The position numbers and the translations under genes are program-made. A DNA stretch of 64,000 nt from the NCBI RefSeq assembly GCF_001949145.1, contig NW_019091456.1, positions 367,503-431,502 on the forward strand, written 5' to 3'. Positions 46,601 through 57,174 of the stretch are shown piece after piece (the first letter of the stretch is position 1; every line of letters starts with the position of its first letter). Below the pieces are notes generated by a model, which was given only the letters and a program-made list of their open reading frames with translations, ran no database searches and was not told the origin of the DNA. The stretch comes from Acanthaster planci. Lineage: Eukaryota; Echinodermata; Asteroidea; Valvatida; Acanthasteridae.

Positions 46601-48347
46601 GTAAGACCAGATCATATAGATATTATGCATCTTGTGTGCTTCGCTAAGGGTTTTTGCAAACCGTGCTGCAGACCTGTGTCACCGTGAATGCATATTGCTC
46701 CCTTTTTGTGAACAGGTCGATGATGCCTTGAAGATCAAGAACACAGACATCGCTAAGGAGTTGTGCTTACCACCAGTCAAGCTGCATTGCTCAAGTAAGG
46801 AGCAGCATTTCTGCCATTCACTCAGCCTCCACTCATTCCCACATCCAGAAGTACCTTTAGTTTTATAGTACTCTGAAATCCACACCAGCAAACAATAATG
46901 CCTGATTTCCATATAGTCCTAATGAACTCCGACAGCATGATAAGACGTCAAGATGAAGACAGAAGAGTTTAACCTCATCCATCTCTCCTGACTGTCTGCA
47001 TTGATGTTTGCGTTAGTCACAAGGAAATGTTTCCATATCATTGCATAATTTTATCAGGGAAAGATTGGCGATGCTGTCTGCATCACTTTACATCGATATG
47101 GAAACCAGGCTTAACCCTAGCCCTCCTCAATCCTTCACCTGTTGGAGGACTGAGGAGGGTTAGGGTTAACTGCAGTATTGTAAATTCTTAAGACTGCACC
47201 CTGTGAACCTATAATCCACATTGGTAATAGTCAGTTCGGGGAGGAGGGGGATATGCTCCTATGCTAATAACTACAGTTGGACAGTTGCTGGTAGTTGCAA
47301 ATCACTCCCACACCATGTGGAAAAGGTTCTCCTCGCCTCCCACCAACCCCACCCCACAACAACCCCACCCCACAACCCCACCCCACACCAACCAGGGATG
47401 AGATTGCCAATGATAAAAATAGCTGAAAACAGCTCCAAAAAAGGCATAAAGAAGCTGAACTGTGAAAATCTCCTATACTTTTGCAGACAACCAGAGAGGA
47501 AAAAAAGCTGAAATTCCAAACANNNNNNNNNNNNNNNNNNNNNNNNNNNNNNNNNNNNNNNNNNNNNNNNNNNNNNNNNNNNNNNNNNNNNNNNNNNNNN
47601 NNNNNNNNNNNNNNNNNNNNNNNNNNNNNNNNNNNNNNNNNNNNNNNNNNNNNNNNNNNNNNNNNNNNNNNNNNNNNNNNNNNNNNNNNNNNNNNNNNNN
47701 NNNNNNNNNNNNNNNNNNNNNNNNNNNNNNNNNNNNNNNNNNNNNNNNNNNNNNNNNNNNNNNNNNNNNNNNNNNNNNNNNNNNNNNNNNNNNNNNNNNN
47801 NNNNNNNNNNNNNNNNNNNNNNNNNNNNNNNNNNNNNNNNNNNNNNNNNNNNNNNNNNNNNNNNNNNNNNNNNNNNNNNNNNNNNNNNNNNNNNNNNNNN
47901 NNNNNNNNNNNNNNNNNNNNNNNNNNNNNAAGAAGTGGTTAAGCAGTATTTTGTGGATGGTGTTTTTCCACAGGAGCTTGTCCTATATGAAGTTTTATTT
48001 TCGGCAAAAAAAGAAACAAGATTTCACAACCAAAGACTTTTACAAAGATTGAACTTACAGTGCCAACACTTGGTGGTCATTTTTTCAAGGTATGTGTAGC
48101 ATTGCTGACTGCGCTGTCACCTGTTAGGGCTTGGCACGCTCTCAACCTCCTCAGATGAGTTGAGGCCTCGTTAGTATTAAAGGAACCAAATTAAGCCTTG
48201 ATCACAAGGCATATTCCCTGTCAGTTATATGTCACTGTGTCATTTTTCCCCTGATCCACAGTGTTGGCAGAGGATGCGATCAAAGCAGCTTTGGCCAACT
48301 ACAAGGTCAAGCAGGAAGACGAGGCCAAGGTGGAGGCCGCAAACTGA
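43694..48347 (+). CDS. ISCU: ISCU iron-sulfur cluster assembly scaffold, complete, 5 exons
   Basis: Mitochondrial scaffold on which NFS1-ISD11-ACP and frataxin assemble [2Fe-2S] clusters before transfer via HSC20/HSPA9. Exons 43694-43786, 45569-45682, 46348-46458, 46716-46794 and 48262-48347 join in phase to 160 residues, the usual length. Residues 1-28 are Arg/Leu-rich and lack acids until late, as in a mitochondrial presequence (MSVARQLGKLLRPLLQAR). The conserved core begins YHKNVIDHYENPRNVGSMDK. The three cysteine ligands and the assisting aspartate are in PACGDVMKLQ, TFGCGSAIASSS and KLHCS. LPPVK is the chaperone-binding motif. The residue after HCS is Met, as in eukaryotic frataxin-dependent scaffolds, where bacterial IscU usually has Ile. 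Intron 4 contains an assembly gap. AATAAA at 49484 suits the 3' end. Confidence 0.97.
44103..44184 (+). repeat. 82-nt hairpin in ISCU intron 1
   Basis: TACCCCCAGAACTGTGGGGT pairs with ACCACACAATTCTGGGGGTA, and the inner CGACGTCCGCCCT with AGGGCAGATGT. The loop is about 14 nt. Arms of about 34 nt with few mismatches give a pre-miRNA-sized stem, or a very small foldback repeat. Confidence 0.55.
45771..45800 (+). mobile_element. SINE tail fragment
   Basis: AAAATACATGTCGGGCAGGG followed by an A-rich stretch matches the tail of the SINE at 32570-32740 with one change. It lies in ISCU intron 2. The rest of the SINE is absent. Confidence 0.45.
47111..47169. repeat. 59-bp TTAA-bounded palindrome
   Basis: TTAACCCTAGCCCTCCTCA pairs with TGAGGAGGGTTAGGGTTAA around a short loop. 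The TTAA ends suggest a minimal remnant of a piggyBac-like palindromic element in ISCU intron 4. Confidence 0.65.
47325..47400. repeat. C-rich simple repeat (CACCCCACAACC)n
   Basis: Strand-asymmetric repeat of ACCCCACCCCACAACA-type units close to the 47523 gap in ISCU intron 4. Confidence 0.85.
47523..47929. other. Assembly gap (407 N)
   Basis: Run of N in ISCU intron 4. Open frames through it are artefacts. Confidence 1.
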
Positions 48348-49510
48348 GTCTAGCTGTGATGAAGGGATGAAAGAATGGAGACTAGACCTTGGGTCTGTCA
48401 GTGATGTTGTGGGGACGGTCATCTTGGCAAAGTATCTAAAGGAAGTGGGCAGCACTGTAGCACTCTTGACAAGATGGTGGTACTTACAAAATGGCTCATG
48501 ACAAAAGAAGGAATCACCATTGTAAACCCATACATTTACACATGTAGATATTTTTTTATAATGTATGGAGGAAATGAGGGTCATCAAATTTTCATTGAAA
48601 TGAGTTTTATGGAAAAAAAGATGCATAAATCTTAGAAGAAAATGTGGTTGTATCTACAAGCATGAATTAAGGCACAAGTTACAGGAACAAGCATAAGTTA
48701 ACACCCAGTTGTAAGGCTTTTTGCCGCTTTCAAGATAACTGAACAGTTAAAAAAAATCATTTTACACATTTAGCGTGTGATTACATGCATTTAGGTGGGG
48801 AACTTGCGCTGAATTTTTCAATGTGTTTGAATCTATGAAGCCTCTTTCATGGAAGCACTGGCGCTTAGATATTTTCAAGTATCTGTTATCAATTTTCAGT
48901 TTCTTGTTTGGAATGGTCCGATGCATGGTGGAATTCTTCATATTTTCTGTTTTTATTAAGCAATGCAACTAACTACTGTTAGGAATGTTACTCTTTGTCA
49001 TTGAAATGGGTGCTAAGTACCCGTCTTTTTCAAAGGATTTTGTATTTATTAAATTAAAAACATGTTGGAAAAGTGCATGTGGGTAAAAACTGGACTTACA
49101 TGGATTTTTGGCTTTCAAGATTGCATGGTATTTTTTAGATTCATGTCTTGGCGGGTCATAGGCCTATTTTTTGGAAGGGGGTTCTGGAAATCGTTTCATT
49201 CAGTTTTGCAATGTCATAATCTTTATATTCATTCAACGCACAAATATTGTAAATAGGAAAACTCTTGAAAAATGTCTGGACAGTTGTCATCACTGGAAAT
49301 ATTCATTGCAGAATGATAGTGATATTAAAAGGCACTGCACACTAATCAATAATAGATTTGCAAAGATGAAAAGACGAATTGGTCGCAAGCACTGTCCGAG
49401 GGTGTATTAGCTATACATGTACATGTATGTACCACATACACCCCCCATGTAATATATCAATCTTTGTAATGCATACATGTGTAAATAAAAGTTGTAATGA
49501 TTTGCAAATC
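48348..49510 (+). other. ISCU: ISCU 3' UTR
   Basis: AT-rich non-coding sequence after the ISCU stop, up to the poly(A) signal at 49484. No gene is seen. Confidence 0.6.
49484..49489 (+). terminator. ISCU polyadenylation signal AATAAA
   Basis: AATAAA about 1.14 kb past the ISCU stop codon, in AT-rich non-coding sequence. It is the first good hexamer I see in this 3' region. Confidence 0.6.
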
Positions 49511-50104
49511 AAAGTAGCCAGAGGTTTGCATAGAGTTACATTTGTTCAGTAGCATAGTTTGTATGTGGCAGGGGAGAGACGCATCAGGATTTGGATTTGT
49601 CAAGATTTTTTATATATAAAAGTTGATAAAGATAATAAATAATCAGTTAAATGGGCAGTTTTCAGAGGTGCCTTTAGGCAAACAAATGTAAACCACAGTC
49701 CCCACGCTGCTATGGGGAAACAAAACCTTTGGCAATATCTTTTTCTTCCAGTTCTTCCAATCTCACCCACAATGTTTAGCTAGTTGGGTGTTGAGATCAA
49801 ATATACTCCAGTAAATTAAAAAACCTCGGTCACCAAATATCCTCCACGCTGTACAGCTTTGAGACCATTTAGTAATCAGCGGTATAAATGCCATTTGAAC
49901 TTGGAACATGCAACTCCCACACCACATACACACCGGATATACGTATATTCTTTCAGGGATAGAAAAGTTTCAACAGTGGATTCATTCATGCAATTTTGTC
50001 CTATAAATTTTGCCATAAAATCTTAACTTCAACAGGCAAGAATTACCTGCAGATTGTTGACACTGAATACAGAAACCACATAATAAAACACAAGAAAGTC
50101 ACAT
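49511..50104. other. Spacer between convergent ISCU and RPL13A
   Basis: About 600 bp of AT-rich sequence between two poly(A) signals facing each other. I see no gene, tRNA or repeat family in it. Confidence 0.6.
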
Positions 50105-50120
50105 TTTCCTTGCAATGTCT

Positions 50121-50126
50121 TTTATT
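50121..50126 (-). terminator. RPL13A polyadenylation signal
   Basis: TTTATT on plus is AATAAA on minus, about 160 nt after the RPL13A stop. This gives the short 3' UTR typical of ribosomal protein genes. Confidence 0.75.
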
Positions 50127-50284
50127 TGTACTATCAGCTTGTCGTAAACCCACAAAAACAAATGAATCTTGATGACTGCCGTGTGCAACTTTCAAGCACA
50201 AAAACTTTTCTCTCGGGAGTGATATTTAGACATCAGGCACTTCAGTGCTTGATTTGTTTGGGTACAGTTGACCACCCCGTTTGT

Positions 50285-53200
50285 TTATCTGTAGCCGTAC
50301 TGACGGATGATCTTCTGGTAGGGCGCTACCTTGGCCCTGACATTCTTGGCTGCTTTGCGTCGCAGTTGCTGAAACAAAAAAAAACAAAAGGAGAATTTTT
50401 TCGAGTTGATTCATCCTGCGAGAAATTTTGGGGGAACACAGCCTATGCGCGTGTCAGCGCTGCTGGAATGTCACACTGGTTCATTGCATTATTCAAGGCT
50501 CCTTTTCCTTACAGAGCAAGCAGCTGTCGTTTCTTAATGCCACCCAGTTTTTGTGGACTTTGTCAAATTTTTGTAGTCAGTCACAAGACTCCTCGGTCAA
50601 CTTCAAATTCTACGAGGTCACGAGCAAATGGCAAAACGTTCTGGATTTGAATCTTGTTTCAGTGCACTCAGAACTCCAATCCCCAGTCTTGAATCTCATC
50701 CTACTTCATGTGTCCGAGTGTAAACTCTATCAATGCACTTCTACATCTTCAACCTAAAGAAACAACAACAACGTATTTGCTTACTTCTGACATGAAGTCA
50801 GCACGCAGTAAGCAGCAGTCCCTTTATTTTACAGTACCGAGATCATGCCATTGAATTTGAAGGGTGCAATGACGTTAAGTTTGATATTCTTCTTTTTGGA
50901 ATGGAAGTCTGGTATCTTACCAGAGCCCTTCTCTTGACCTTCCAGCGTTCCCAGGACCTGGCCTTGCGTTTCTCCTCCAAGGTCTGGATGATATCCTTGT
51001 ACTTCCAGCCTACCTCATGAGCCAAGCGCCCCAGATTGCAGAACTGTTAGATGCACATGCAGATAGGAATTCATCAGCTATTTTCACAGACATATTATGC
51101 CTTCAGAGCACTTCCCTAGTTTGTAATTTGGAGCCCATTAACACGGCCTGCCTAATCACAAAATTCTGTACCCCTGACTGGAGCTGGTTTATGCAAATCT
51201 TGTCAAAGTAGCATCTCTAGGCACAGAATATGCGCAATGTGCAAACAAAAATTAACTGCTACATATTACCGACAAATGTGCCCACAGCACATGATTTTCT
51301 GAGGTAACAGCAACTTTTGGCTGAAAGCAGAACCATGAATTCGGCCACAGAGAATGCATATTTTCTGCCCATTACTTATCAGTCTTTTGTGTAATGAAAT
51401 TCACCAAGAGAATTGTGTAAACTTATTCGCTCAAAGACAAGCTTTGCTGAAGCAATTCTTGAGGGCGAAAGAGAGTTGAGGAATTCTCTGCAACACAAGA
51501 CTGATCGGGATAAACTCGGCTGGAGTCTGGAAACCTCACTACAAGCCACTGACTTACATCTCTGTTCTGCTTGAGGCGCACGGAACGCAGGGCAGGGGGA
51601 GCCACAAAACGCTTCTTCTGCAGACAGAATTGACAACAAAAGTGGCTAGAAGCGTCAAACAGATTTCATTTGCTCATCACAACATAACGCTGAAGGTGAC
51701 CTTAACTTCCGAAGCACCAGCCGTGCTGTACGTACTTGCGTACAGATCAATCCAACCGCGTCAGAGAACAAATGCCACTGCTCCTTGGGATAATTCAAGT
51801 AGGCCCTACATTTTGACACCATGTATGAGGGCATGTCAAGTTAAAATTTGAGTGGCAGAACAATATAGGCAAAGGGGGTCTTCTTGGAGGGCAATATTTT
51901 GGCTATCTACTAGGCCCCAGTTACACGTAATTTGAGCTTATTAATGCCGTCCTGAATTTGAGAAATGGTAAATGTATTGAAATTTTCAAGCCAAACAAAC
52001 AGGAAGACGGGCTGTGCTCCTGTTTGCTAATCACAAGTTAAAATCCAGGTTCAAGCTGTTAGTTTCTCTTTTCTACAATTAATCAAATGTAAACTTGGCA
52101 CATTTTGGCACGGTTGAAATCAGTGATACGTGACAGGGACTCTGTGTGCATAGGCAGTGCCTCAGAATTACTGTCTTCTCAGTAAACATCAAACAATGTA
52201 GGTTAAGTTGAGAGTCAACATCATCGGCAGCGTCAATGCACACTTTCCTGAAAGCATTCTGCCCAAATGTATCTCAGTAGTCCTAAATTGATCAATGTCA
52301 TGGGGGGCCGATGTTTGTTGATAAGTTCACATTCGAAAGTAGGACCTGTGTCCAAATGACACTTATCCCGACTTCTGTAGGATGTGGTTTTTCAGAGAAT
52401 ACCTTGTCATAGGGAGGAGGAATCCCTTCAAACACCTTCAGTCTGTCCAGAGCCTCTTTTCCTCGGGCACGCTTGTGGGGCAACATACCTGAAAGAGAGC
52501 AGGTGAATCCAATTCATTAACACTACATGTGCCTTGCAAAAAAAGGACTATTAAAGATAATTCATATAATCCCCCCCCAAAAAAGGTCTATTAAAGATAA
52601 TTCATATAATCCCCCCCCCCAAAAAAGGCTGACATTCACAAGATGTGTGAGCCAAGCAGTATTAAAGGCCAGCGGAGGACTGCACGTTTTCTGTCTCAGA
52701 TGGTAGTGCATGTGAGGTTTTGATCTCACTGCCGAGTGACTCATAAAAACGTGGGATATCATCACAGACAGAAGGCTCAAAGCTGGCAGTATGGTACAAA
52801 TAAGTTAACTGTAACAACATTCATAATCTACACAAAGAGTGATCTGCTGGATCATCACAGATATTAGCAACTTTAACTGTTATCTGCTAAGTGACAAGCA
52901 ACCATAAACTATTAACTGGATGCCCAGAAAAGGTTTAAAAAATCAAATACAGTCCACAGTGAGAGTATACTTTATGGATCGCATGTATCAGAAAGCTGCC
53001 ATCAAAACAAGCTGCAAGTCAGCTCCACTTTTCTGACAGTTACAAGTGTCAACTATTCTCTGCAGTGCAAGGAACATCTGACATGGGTTTCTTGAACATT
53101 TTCACAACCCTGAGCAGCTTTGTACAGTCCACAATATTTTATGTTGTAACTCGTACATGGCCCTAGGGTGAAGGAAGCTCTCCCCCACAAGCCCAATGAC

Positions 53201-56200
53201 AAGTGAGTGCTGAATTAGGAAATGCAGGCCCTTCAGCCACGAGTCAGCAAGCTCCTGCCGTACTGCTTACCTCGGATGACCCTCCAGAAATTCGGCTGGG
53301 TGACCGGAGATGGTAGGGGCCTCGGCTAGGCTTGGTGTTGGTCCTCTTGCGGAGGAACTGCAGGTACTTCACTGCAGAAAGACATCAAATACCAGTCACA
53401 ATTACTTAGAACTCCTGGGCATGTATCTGTCTACTCTACCAAAAATTGACTATATGTAATTATTATCTACCTTTCCCTTGAAATTTACTATGTGACTGAT
53501 ACGACAAGTTGGCTATAAAGTTCAACAAAATGGGCCTGGGTCGGCATAGTGGGCGCCTTACAACTGATTTTTCTCACTGAACATCAATGTAGGTTAAAGT
53601 TTTGAGCCAACATCATCAGCCAGGAAAATGCACACCTCATTGAATGCAATCTTTAATTCCAGTTTTATCTAAGCTCTGATCAGCACGAAATGATTGATCG
53701 GCTTCTGTCATCAGTTGTGATTTTCTCAAATATGCCAACTCCTCAAGCCCACACACTGATTACGATTCAGCTGCAGGCCCAAACTGGTAGGATACCACTA
53801 CAATCAAACAGCATGTACTTTCTGGTCGAATCGGCTTCATTCTGTCATTCACGAAATAGTCTCTGTTCCTGACCTCTGCAAATCCTTCAGAATGGAGCAG
53901 GAGGCTGAGGGGGGACTCCAACACAATTTGGGAAGAACACAGCTGATATTACACCACCTGGGGATTCATACCTCTACACAGCCAATGTCCAAAGAATGCA
54001 CCATTAGGCTCCTGCAAGGAGGTAGTTTGAGGAATATTCAGGAAGGTTCTTTGCACCCCAACAAGGCCGGTGTGCTGGTCCTAATAACTTACGCTTGTTT
54101 CGGTAGAAGCTGCCAGAGATGTTGATGTCTTCACATCGCACAACCACAATCTTCTGACCTGGTGAGGTAAAACCCAAACACGCTTGGCTAGAAAAAAGGA
54201 ACATACCAATAGGGCACAAAGCGCCTGTGCGAACATTTAACATATGCGAGACTTTGGCTAAACGGCCTCATTGATTACAACCATTAGGTAGACCATGTCT
54301 ACAATTTCACATAACTTTCCAAAGGGTAGATTTTGAATGCAGCTGATCTAGTATTGTGTCCTTGAAAGAATGCAAGAAAATTTCAAGATTTCTGTCTCAG
54401 ATAGTAATATTGTGAGGTTTCATCTCATTGCTGGGTAGCTCGAAAAAGCGTGGTCAAAGTATCATCATAGACAGATCGAGTCAGAGTCATGAGATTGTGG
54501 GCATTAGTTCTTGTCAAGAAGAACGCCACAGCAAAGTAAATGTTTCTACTTCGGCTCACGTAAAATACTGCAAGTTTCTGTATACGTTTATTCGACCAAA
54601 CACGGCAGAACAAACGGTGTGTTTTACTTCCGTCCAAAACTATTTTCCCGTTTACCTTGGAGAAGGTTCTTGGCCACCAACGAGGCCAAGCGGCCCTGAA
54701 GGTGACCTTTCCCGTCAATGATCAAGGTCTGAAAATAAAATCAGGAGAACGCATAAGCTATCACTGACTGCTAAATCAACGCACATGTTCACTGACTGCT
54801 AAATCAACGCACATGTTCACTGACTGCTAAATCAACACACATGTTCAAGAGCATTATTGGTAGGCACATCGGTCTTGTGTGTTTTTTATTCACAAAATGG
54901 TCGAATTCCATGAATGACCTTGAGGCTGCTCGGGATCTTTGCATGATCTCCCATTTTCAGTAATTTCTTACACAGAATCACAAGTGGCAAAAATTAAAAC
55001 AAAATTCTTGAGACACAAAGAACACCTAATAAAATTGGGGTGGGGAAGTTGTCAGAAGTGTGAAAAAGGACAAGCAGAAAGTTTCCACTTTCTTGTACCG
55101 ATGTACCACGTTTACCAAGCATAGACAGTGGAGTGCGTAACGACCAGGTTCCCTTCCCTGACAGCCGTGTCCGGTTCCACTTACTTTCAACCTTTGATTC
55201 AATGGCTCTTAAGTTGTCCATTCTTTCTAGAAAATTTGTATTTTTCCCATATTTTAAGAAATCTGTAACATGACGTATGACATATTTTACTCCAAACCGT
55301 GAACGATTACACTGCAGACACTGATCGCAAGTACATCCGGCAAAATGACCATGATGTACTTGGTTCCTGGCTTGTTATGTACAACTTTCACACAATCACT
55401 GCAATTGGAAACCAATGACTGATACAAGTCTTGAATTCAAGGCTGTGCTCAGCATGCCAACTGCACACTAGGTATGTGTTCAGACAGTTAACTACACCGT
55501 GCAGTATTTGGTACGCATGGCACAGAGCTGCTGAAACTCCAGTCGTTTCAATAATCTTAAAGGCATATAGGCGCAGGCAGCACGTGCCGCTTCGCATGCA
55601 ACCTCGGCAGCCTTGTTTGGGGACAGAGCAGGAGCAAGGGCAGAGCTACACATGTGCATGCAGCGTGTGACGGGCATTTTACTCAGGACACAAAGAGAAA
55701 ATAAATGCATTCCCATTTGGGTTTTCTTTTTGGCATTTTCTTTTGAGCCAGAAGGGCAAACAAAAAAGAAAAACGGAATTTCAGGGGTCTGTTTAACAAA
55801 ACTGGAAAAACCCGGCCCAGGCTTGCAGACAGCTGTTCCATGTCAAGACCTATTTAATATACAACTGAAGTCTCACAGACGGATTGATTGTGCAGGTAAG
55901 TTTTTTTTTTTGGTAGAGTTCTTGACATGGAACAGCCGTCTGAGGGCCGGGGTCAGATGACGTTAAGTTCAACAGACACATTTTAATTTTTAAAATGGCG
56001 TGTGAGAGTGAGACCATGAAACTGAATGAGTAAAGGCAAAAGACTGTAAAATACCAAAACGTGAGTGAAATCATTTAAATAATGTGTCACTAGAAAGCAA
56101 CGAGACAACAGAACATTTGTGTATGCAAACAAATTTGCGACTACGATTGTAAGAGGGTACGCCAAAGATTTGACCACACGGACAGAAAATTGTGTGTACG

Positions 56201-56323
56201 GATGTGCAGCTAAGGATGGAGCGGTAGCGAGTTTCTGTGCCACACTCACTAGTGAGCGGAGCAAGTGCGTGCGCACATCACCACGGTTGCTGTTTTCACC
56301 GGCGCGGTAGGCCTACCTGCCAT
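50285..56323 (-). CDS. RPL13A: RPL13A (uL13) large-subunit ribosomal protein, snoRNA host gene
   Basis: Cytosolic 60S ribosomal protein. Minus-strand exons: 54728-54656 ([20 protein letters not shown]), 54158-54093 ([20 protein letters not shown]), 53371-53271 ([20 protein letters not shown]), 52488-52403 ([20 protein letters not shown], then GIPPPYDK), 51617-51558, 51043-50921 ([20 protein letters not shown]) and 50368-50285 (ends KIIRQYGYR, stop). Exon boundaries match those I recall for human RPL13A, and length is about 203 residues. The first exon is probably at 56323 (ATGGCAG then GTAGGC, good Kozak context). Its phase does not fit exon 2 directly: either a later donor in the same exon is used (MAGRPTAP reading) or a micro-exon was missed. 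The exon at 53371-53271 is 1 nt short at 53288-53290, breaking SRIFWRVIRG. Introns 2-5 each contain a C/D snoRNA-like unit. Confidence 0.95.
52165..52245 (-). ncRNA. SNORD34: C/D-box snoRNA, SNORD34 (U34)-like, RPL13A intron 5
   Basis: On the minus strand ACCTACATTGTTTGA, identical to the guide/D' stretch I recall for vertebrate U34, lies between a C-box-like CCGATGATG and a D box CTGA (TTTACTGAG). The guide is complementary to the 28S segment containing CAATGTAGGT. Mammalian U34 also sits in RPL13A intron 5. The C box has two mismatches to RTGATGA and the terminal stem is weak. Confidence 0.7.
52548..52628. repeat. Tandem duplication CTATTAAAGATAATTCATAT + C-run + A-run
   Basis: A unit of about 47 bp ending in a C8-C11 run and AAAAAAGG is repeated twice in RPL13A intron 4. 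Confidence 0.85.
52691..52771 (-). ncRNA. SNORD33: C/D-box snoRNA, SNORD33 (U33)-like, RPL13A intron 4
   Basis: Minus strand: terminal stem CTGTCT / AGACAG, C box GTGATGA, C' GTGAGAT, guide ACATGCACTACCAT directly before D box CTGA. The guide plus D box equals what I recall of vertebrate U33, which directs 2'-O-methylation in 18S rRNA (complement of ATGGTGGTGCAT). The mammalian gene is also in RPL13A intron 4. Length is 81 nt. It should be released from the debranched intron. Confidence 0.82.
53568..53640 (-). ncRNA. SNORD34-like unit, diverged second copy, RPL13A intron 3
   Basis: Minus strand: stem ATTTTC / GAAAAT, C box CTGATGA, AACTTTAACCTACATTG guide region, then CAGTGA where a D box CTGA is expected. 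It aligns along its length with 52165-52245 but lacks a 4-nt TTTG and has a damaged D box. Likely a paralogue or decaying copy. Confidence 0.55.
54392..54474 (-). ncRNA. C/D-box snoRNA, SNORD32/33-like paralogue with altered guide, RPL13A intron 2
   Basis: Minus strand: terminal stem CTGTCT / AGACAG, C box ATGATGA, C' ATGAGATGA, D box CTGA, 83 nt. It aligns with the unit at 52691-52771 across stem, boxes and flanks, but the guide before the D box (CACAATATTACTAT) differs. All boxes are canonical, so it may be functional with another target. Mammals carry U32 in this intron. Confidence 0.65.
54746..54845. repeat. Three tandem copies of about 31 bp (CACTGACTGCTAAATCAACG...)
   Basis: The unit CACTGACTGCTAAATCAACG followed by CACATGTT occurs three times head to tail just upstream (in gene sense) of RPL13A exon 2. 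Confidence 0.85.
55808..55954. repeat. Foldback with CTGTTCCATGTCAAGA arms
   Basis: GGCCCAGGCTTGCAGACAGC + TGTTCCATGTCAAGACC is mirrored by TTCTTGACATGGAACAGC + CGTCTGAGGGCCGG. Small non-autonomous element in RPL13A intron 1. Confidence 0.65.
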
Positions 56324-56594
56324 TTTGCGAGAATCCCAAATGTATGCGCTGCCCCATAGGACATGACTTGTCTGCTTGTATACGACTTCCAGCCCGCCAA
56401 AACAACCCACGGTAAATCTAAATCTACTTTTGTCATGCAAAGCAATGTCAAATGCATTTGTTTCACCTCGCACTAGTCGCAGTGTTGCAACGACCCGAGG
56501 TCAAGCAAAGTCGCGTCTGCAAATGGGGGTCGAATTTCCTAAGGGACTCCATAAATTGAGAGCGCCCTCACACGAGTCCCAACATACCTGTACA

Positions 56595-56619
56595 TGTGTA
56601 TGTACGTACGTACGTAGGC
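56595..56619. repeat. GTAC microsatellite
   Basis: TGTATGTACGTACGTACGTA, upstream of RPL13A. Confidence 0.9.
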
Positions 56620-57102
56620 CCTATCCCGATCATGGCGATGAAAGACTATGATGATAAGACGTGTTTTTCTCTTATTTAAGTTTCATTACAAAGCACGGTG
56701 TCACAAAAATACAAAGTATAAATCTCATGGGTTACACGAAGCTTTTAAAAATATTGCGTTACATTCTGTAATATACAGAAATATCGTATCATTCGCTACA
56801 CGAAGTTGACTGACCTTGTGAAAGCTTGACATGGCAGTCGAAAAGGAGGGTAAACGGGTTTCTTTTCATGAGCTCAAGGGTCCAAGTTTACTTCCGGGTC
56901 GGTCGTGAGTTCCGCTTTTTAGCGGTTTTAAATATAGCAAAACGTGGTCACTACAGTTACAGATTAATGACAAAGTATAGTTCTTTGTGTATTTGATAGG
57001 TGATTTACGATGGAACGAGTAAAATTTCGAAAAAGTTAACTAGAAAGTAATAATTATTTATCAAGATTTATATTTTCTACAAATCACCGTATCCTTAAGA
57101 GT

Positions 57103-57174
57103 GGCTCAGTGGCGCAACGGTAGCGCGTCTGACTCCAGATCAGAAGGTTGCGTGTTCAAATCACGTCTGGGTCA
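57103..57174 (+). tRNA. tRNA-Trp (anticodon CCA)
   Basis: 72-nt intronless cloverleaf. Acceptor GGCTCAG pairs with CTGGGTC through two G-U wobbles, discriminator A. A box TGGCGCAACGGTAGCGCG, anticodon arm GTCTGACTCCAGATCAGAA with CCA, B box GTGTTCAAATC. A T6 polymerase III terminator follows at 57181. D, anticodon and T arms match the eukaryotic tRNA-Trp consensus. The acceptor differs from the common GACCTCG/CGGGGTC version. Confidence 0.94.

Noticed and set aside
47462-48052. Long open frame across the 47523-47929 gap
   Set aside because: Mostly N; the remaining sequence is intronic ISCU DNA.
51044-51557. SNORD35 expected in RPL13A intron 6 by analogy with mammals
   Set aside because: One TGATGA (minus, near 51070) is present but no matching D box, guide or terminal stem; not supported.
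54746-54845. CRISPR-like short repeats
   Set aside because: Three head-to-tail copies with no unique spacers in a eukaryotic intron; an ordinary minisatellite.
54994-55221. [10 protein letters not shown] open frame followed by GTAAGT as RPL13A first coding exon
   Set aside because: Ends in phase 1, whereas exon 2 needs phase 0, and the sequence is unlike any RPL13A N-terminus.
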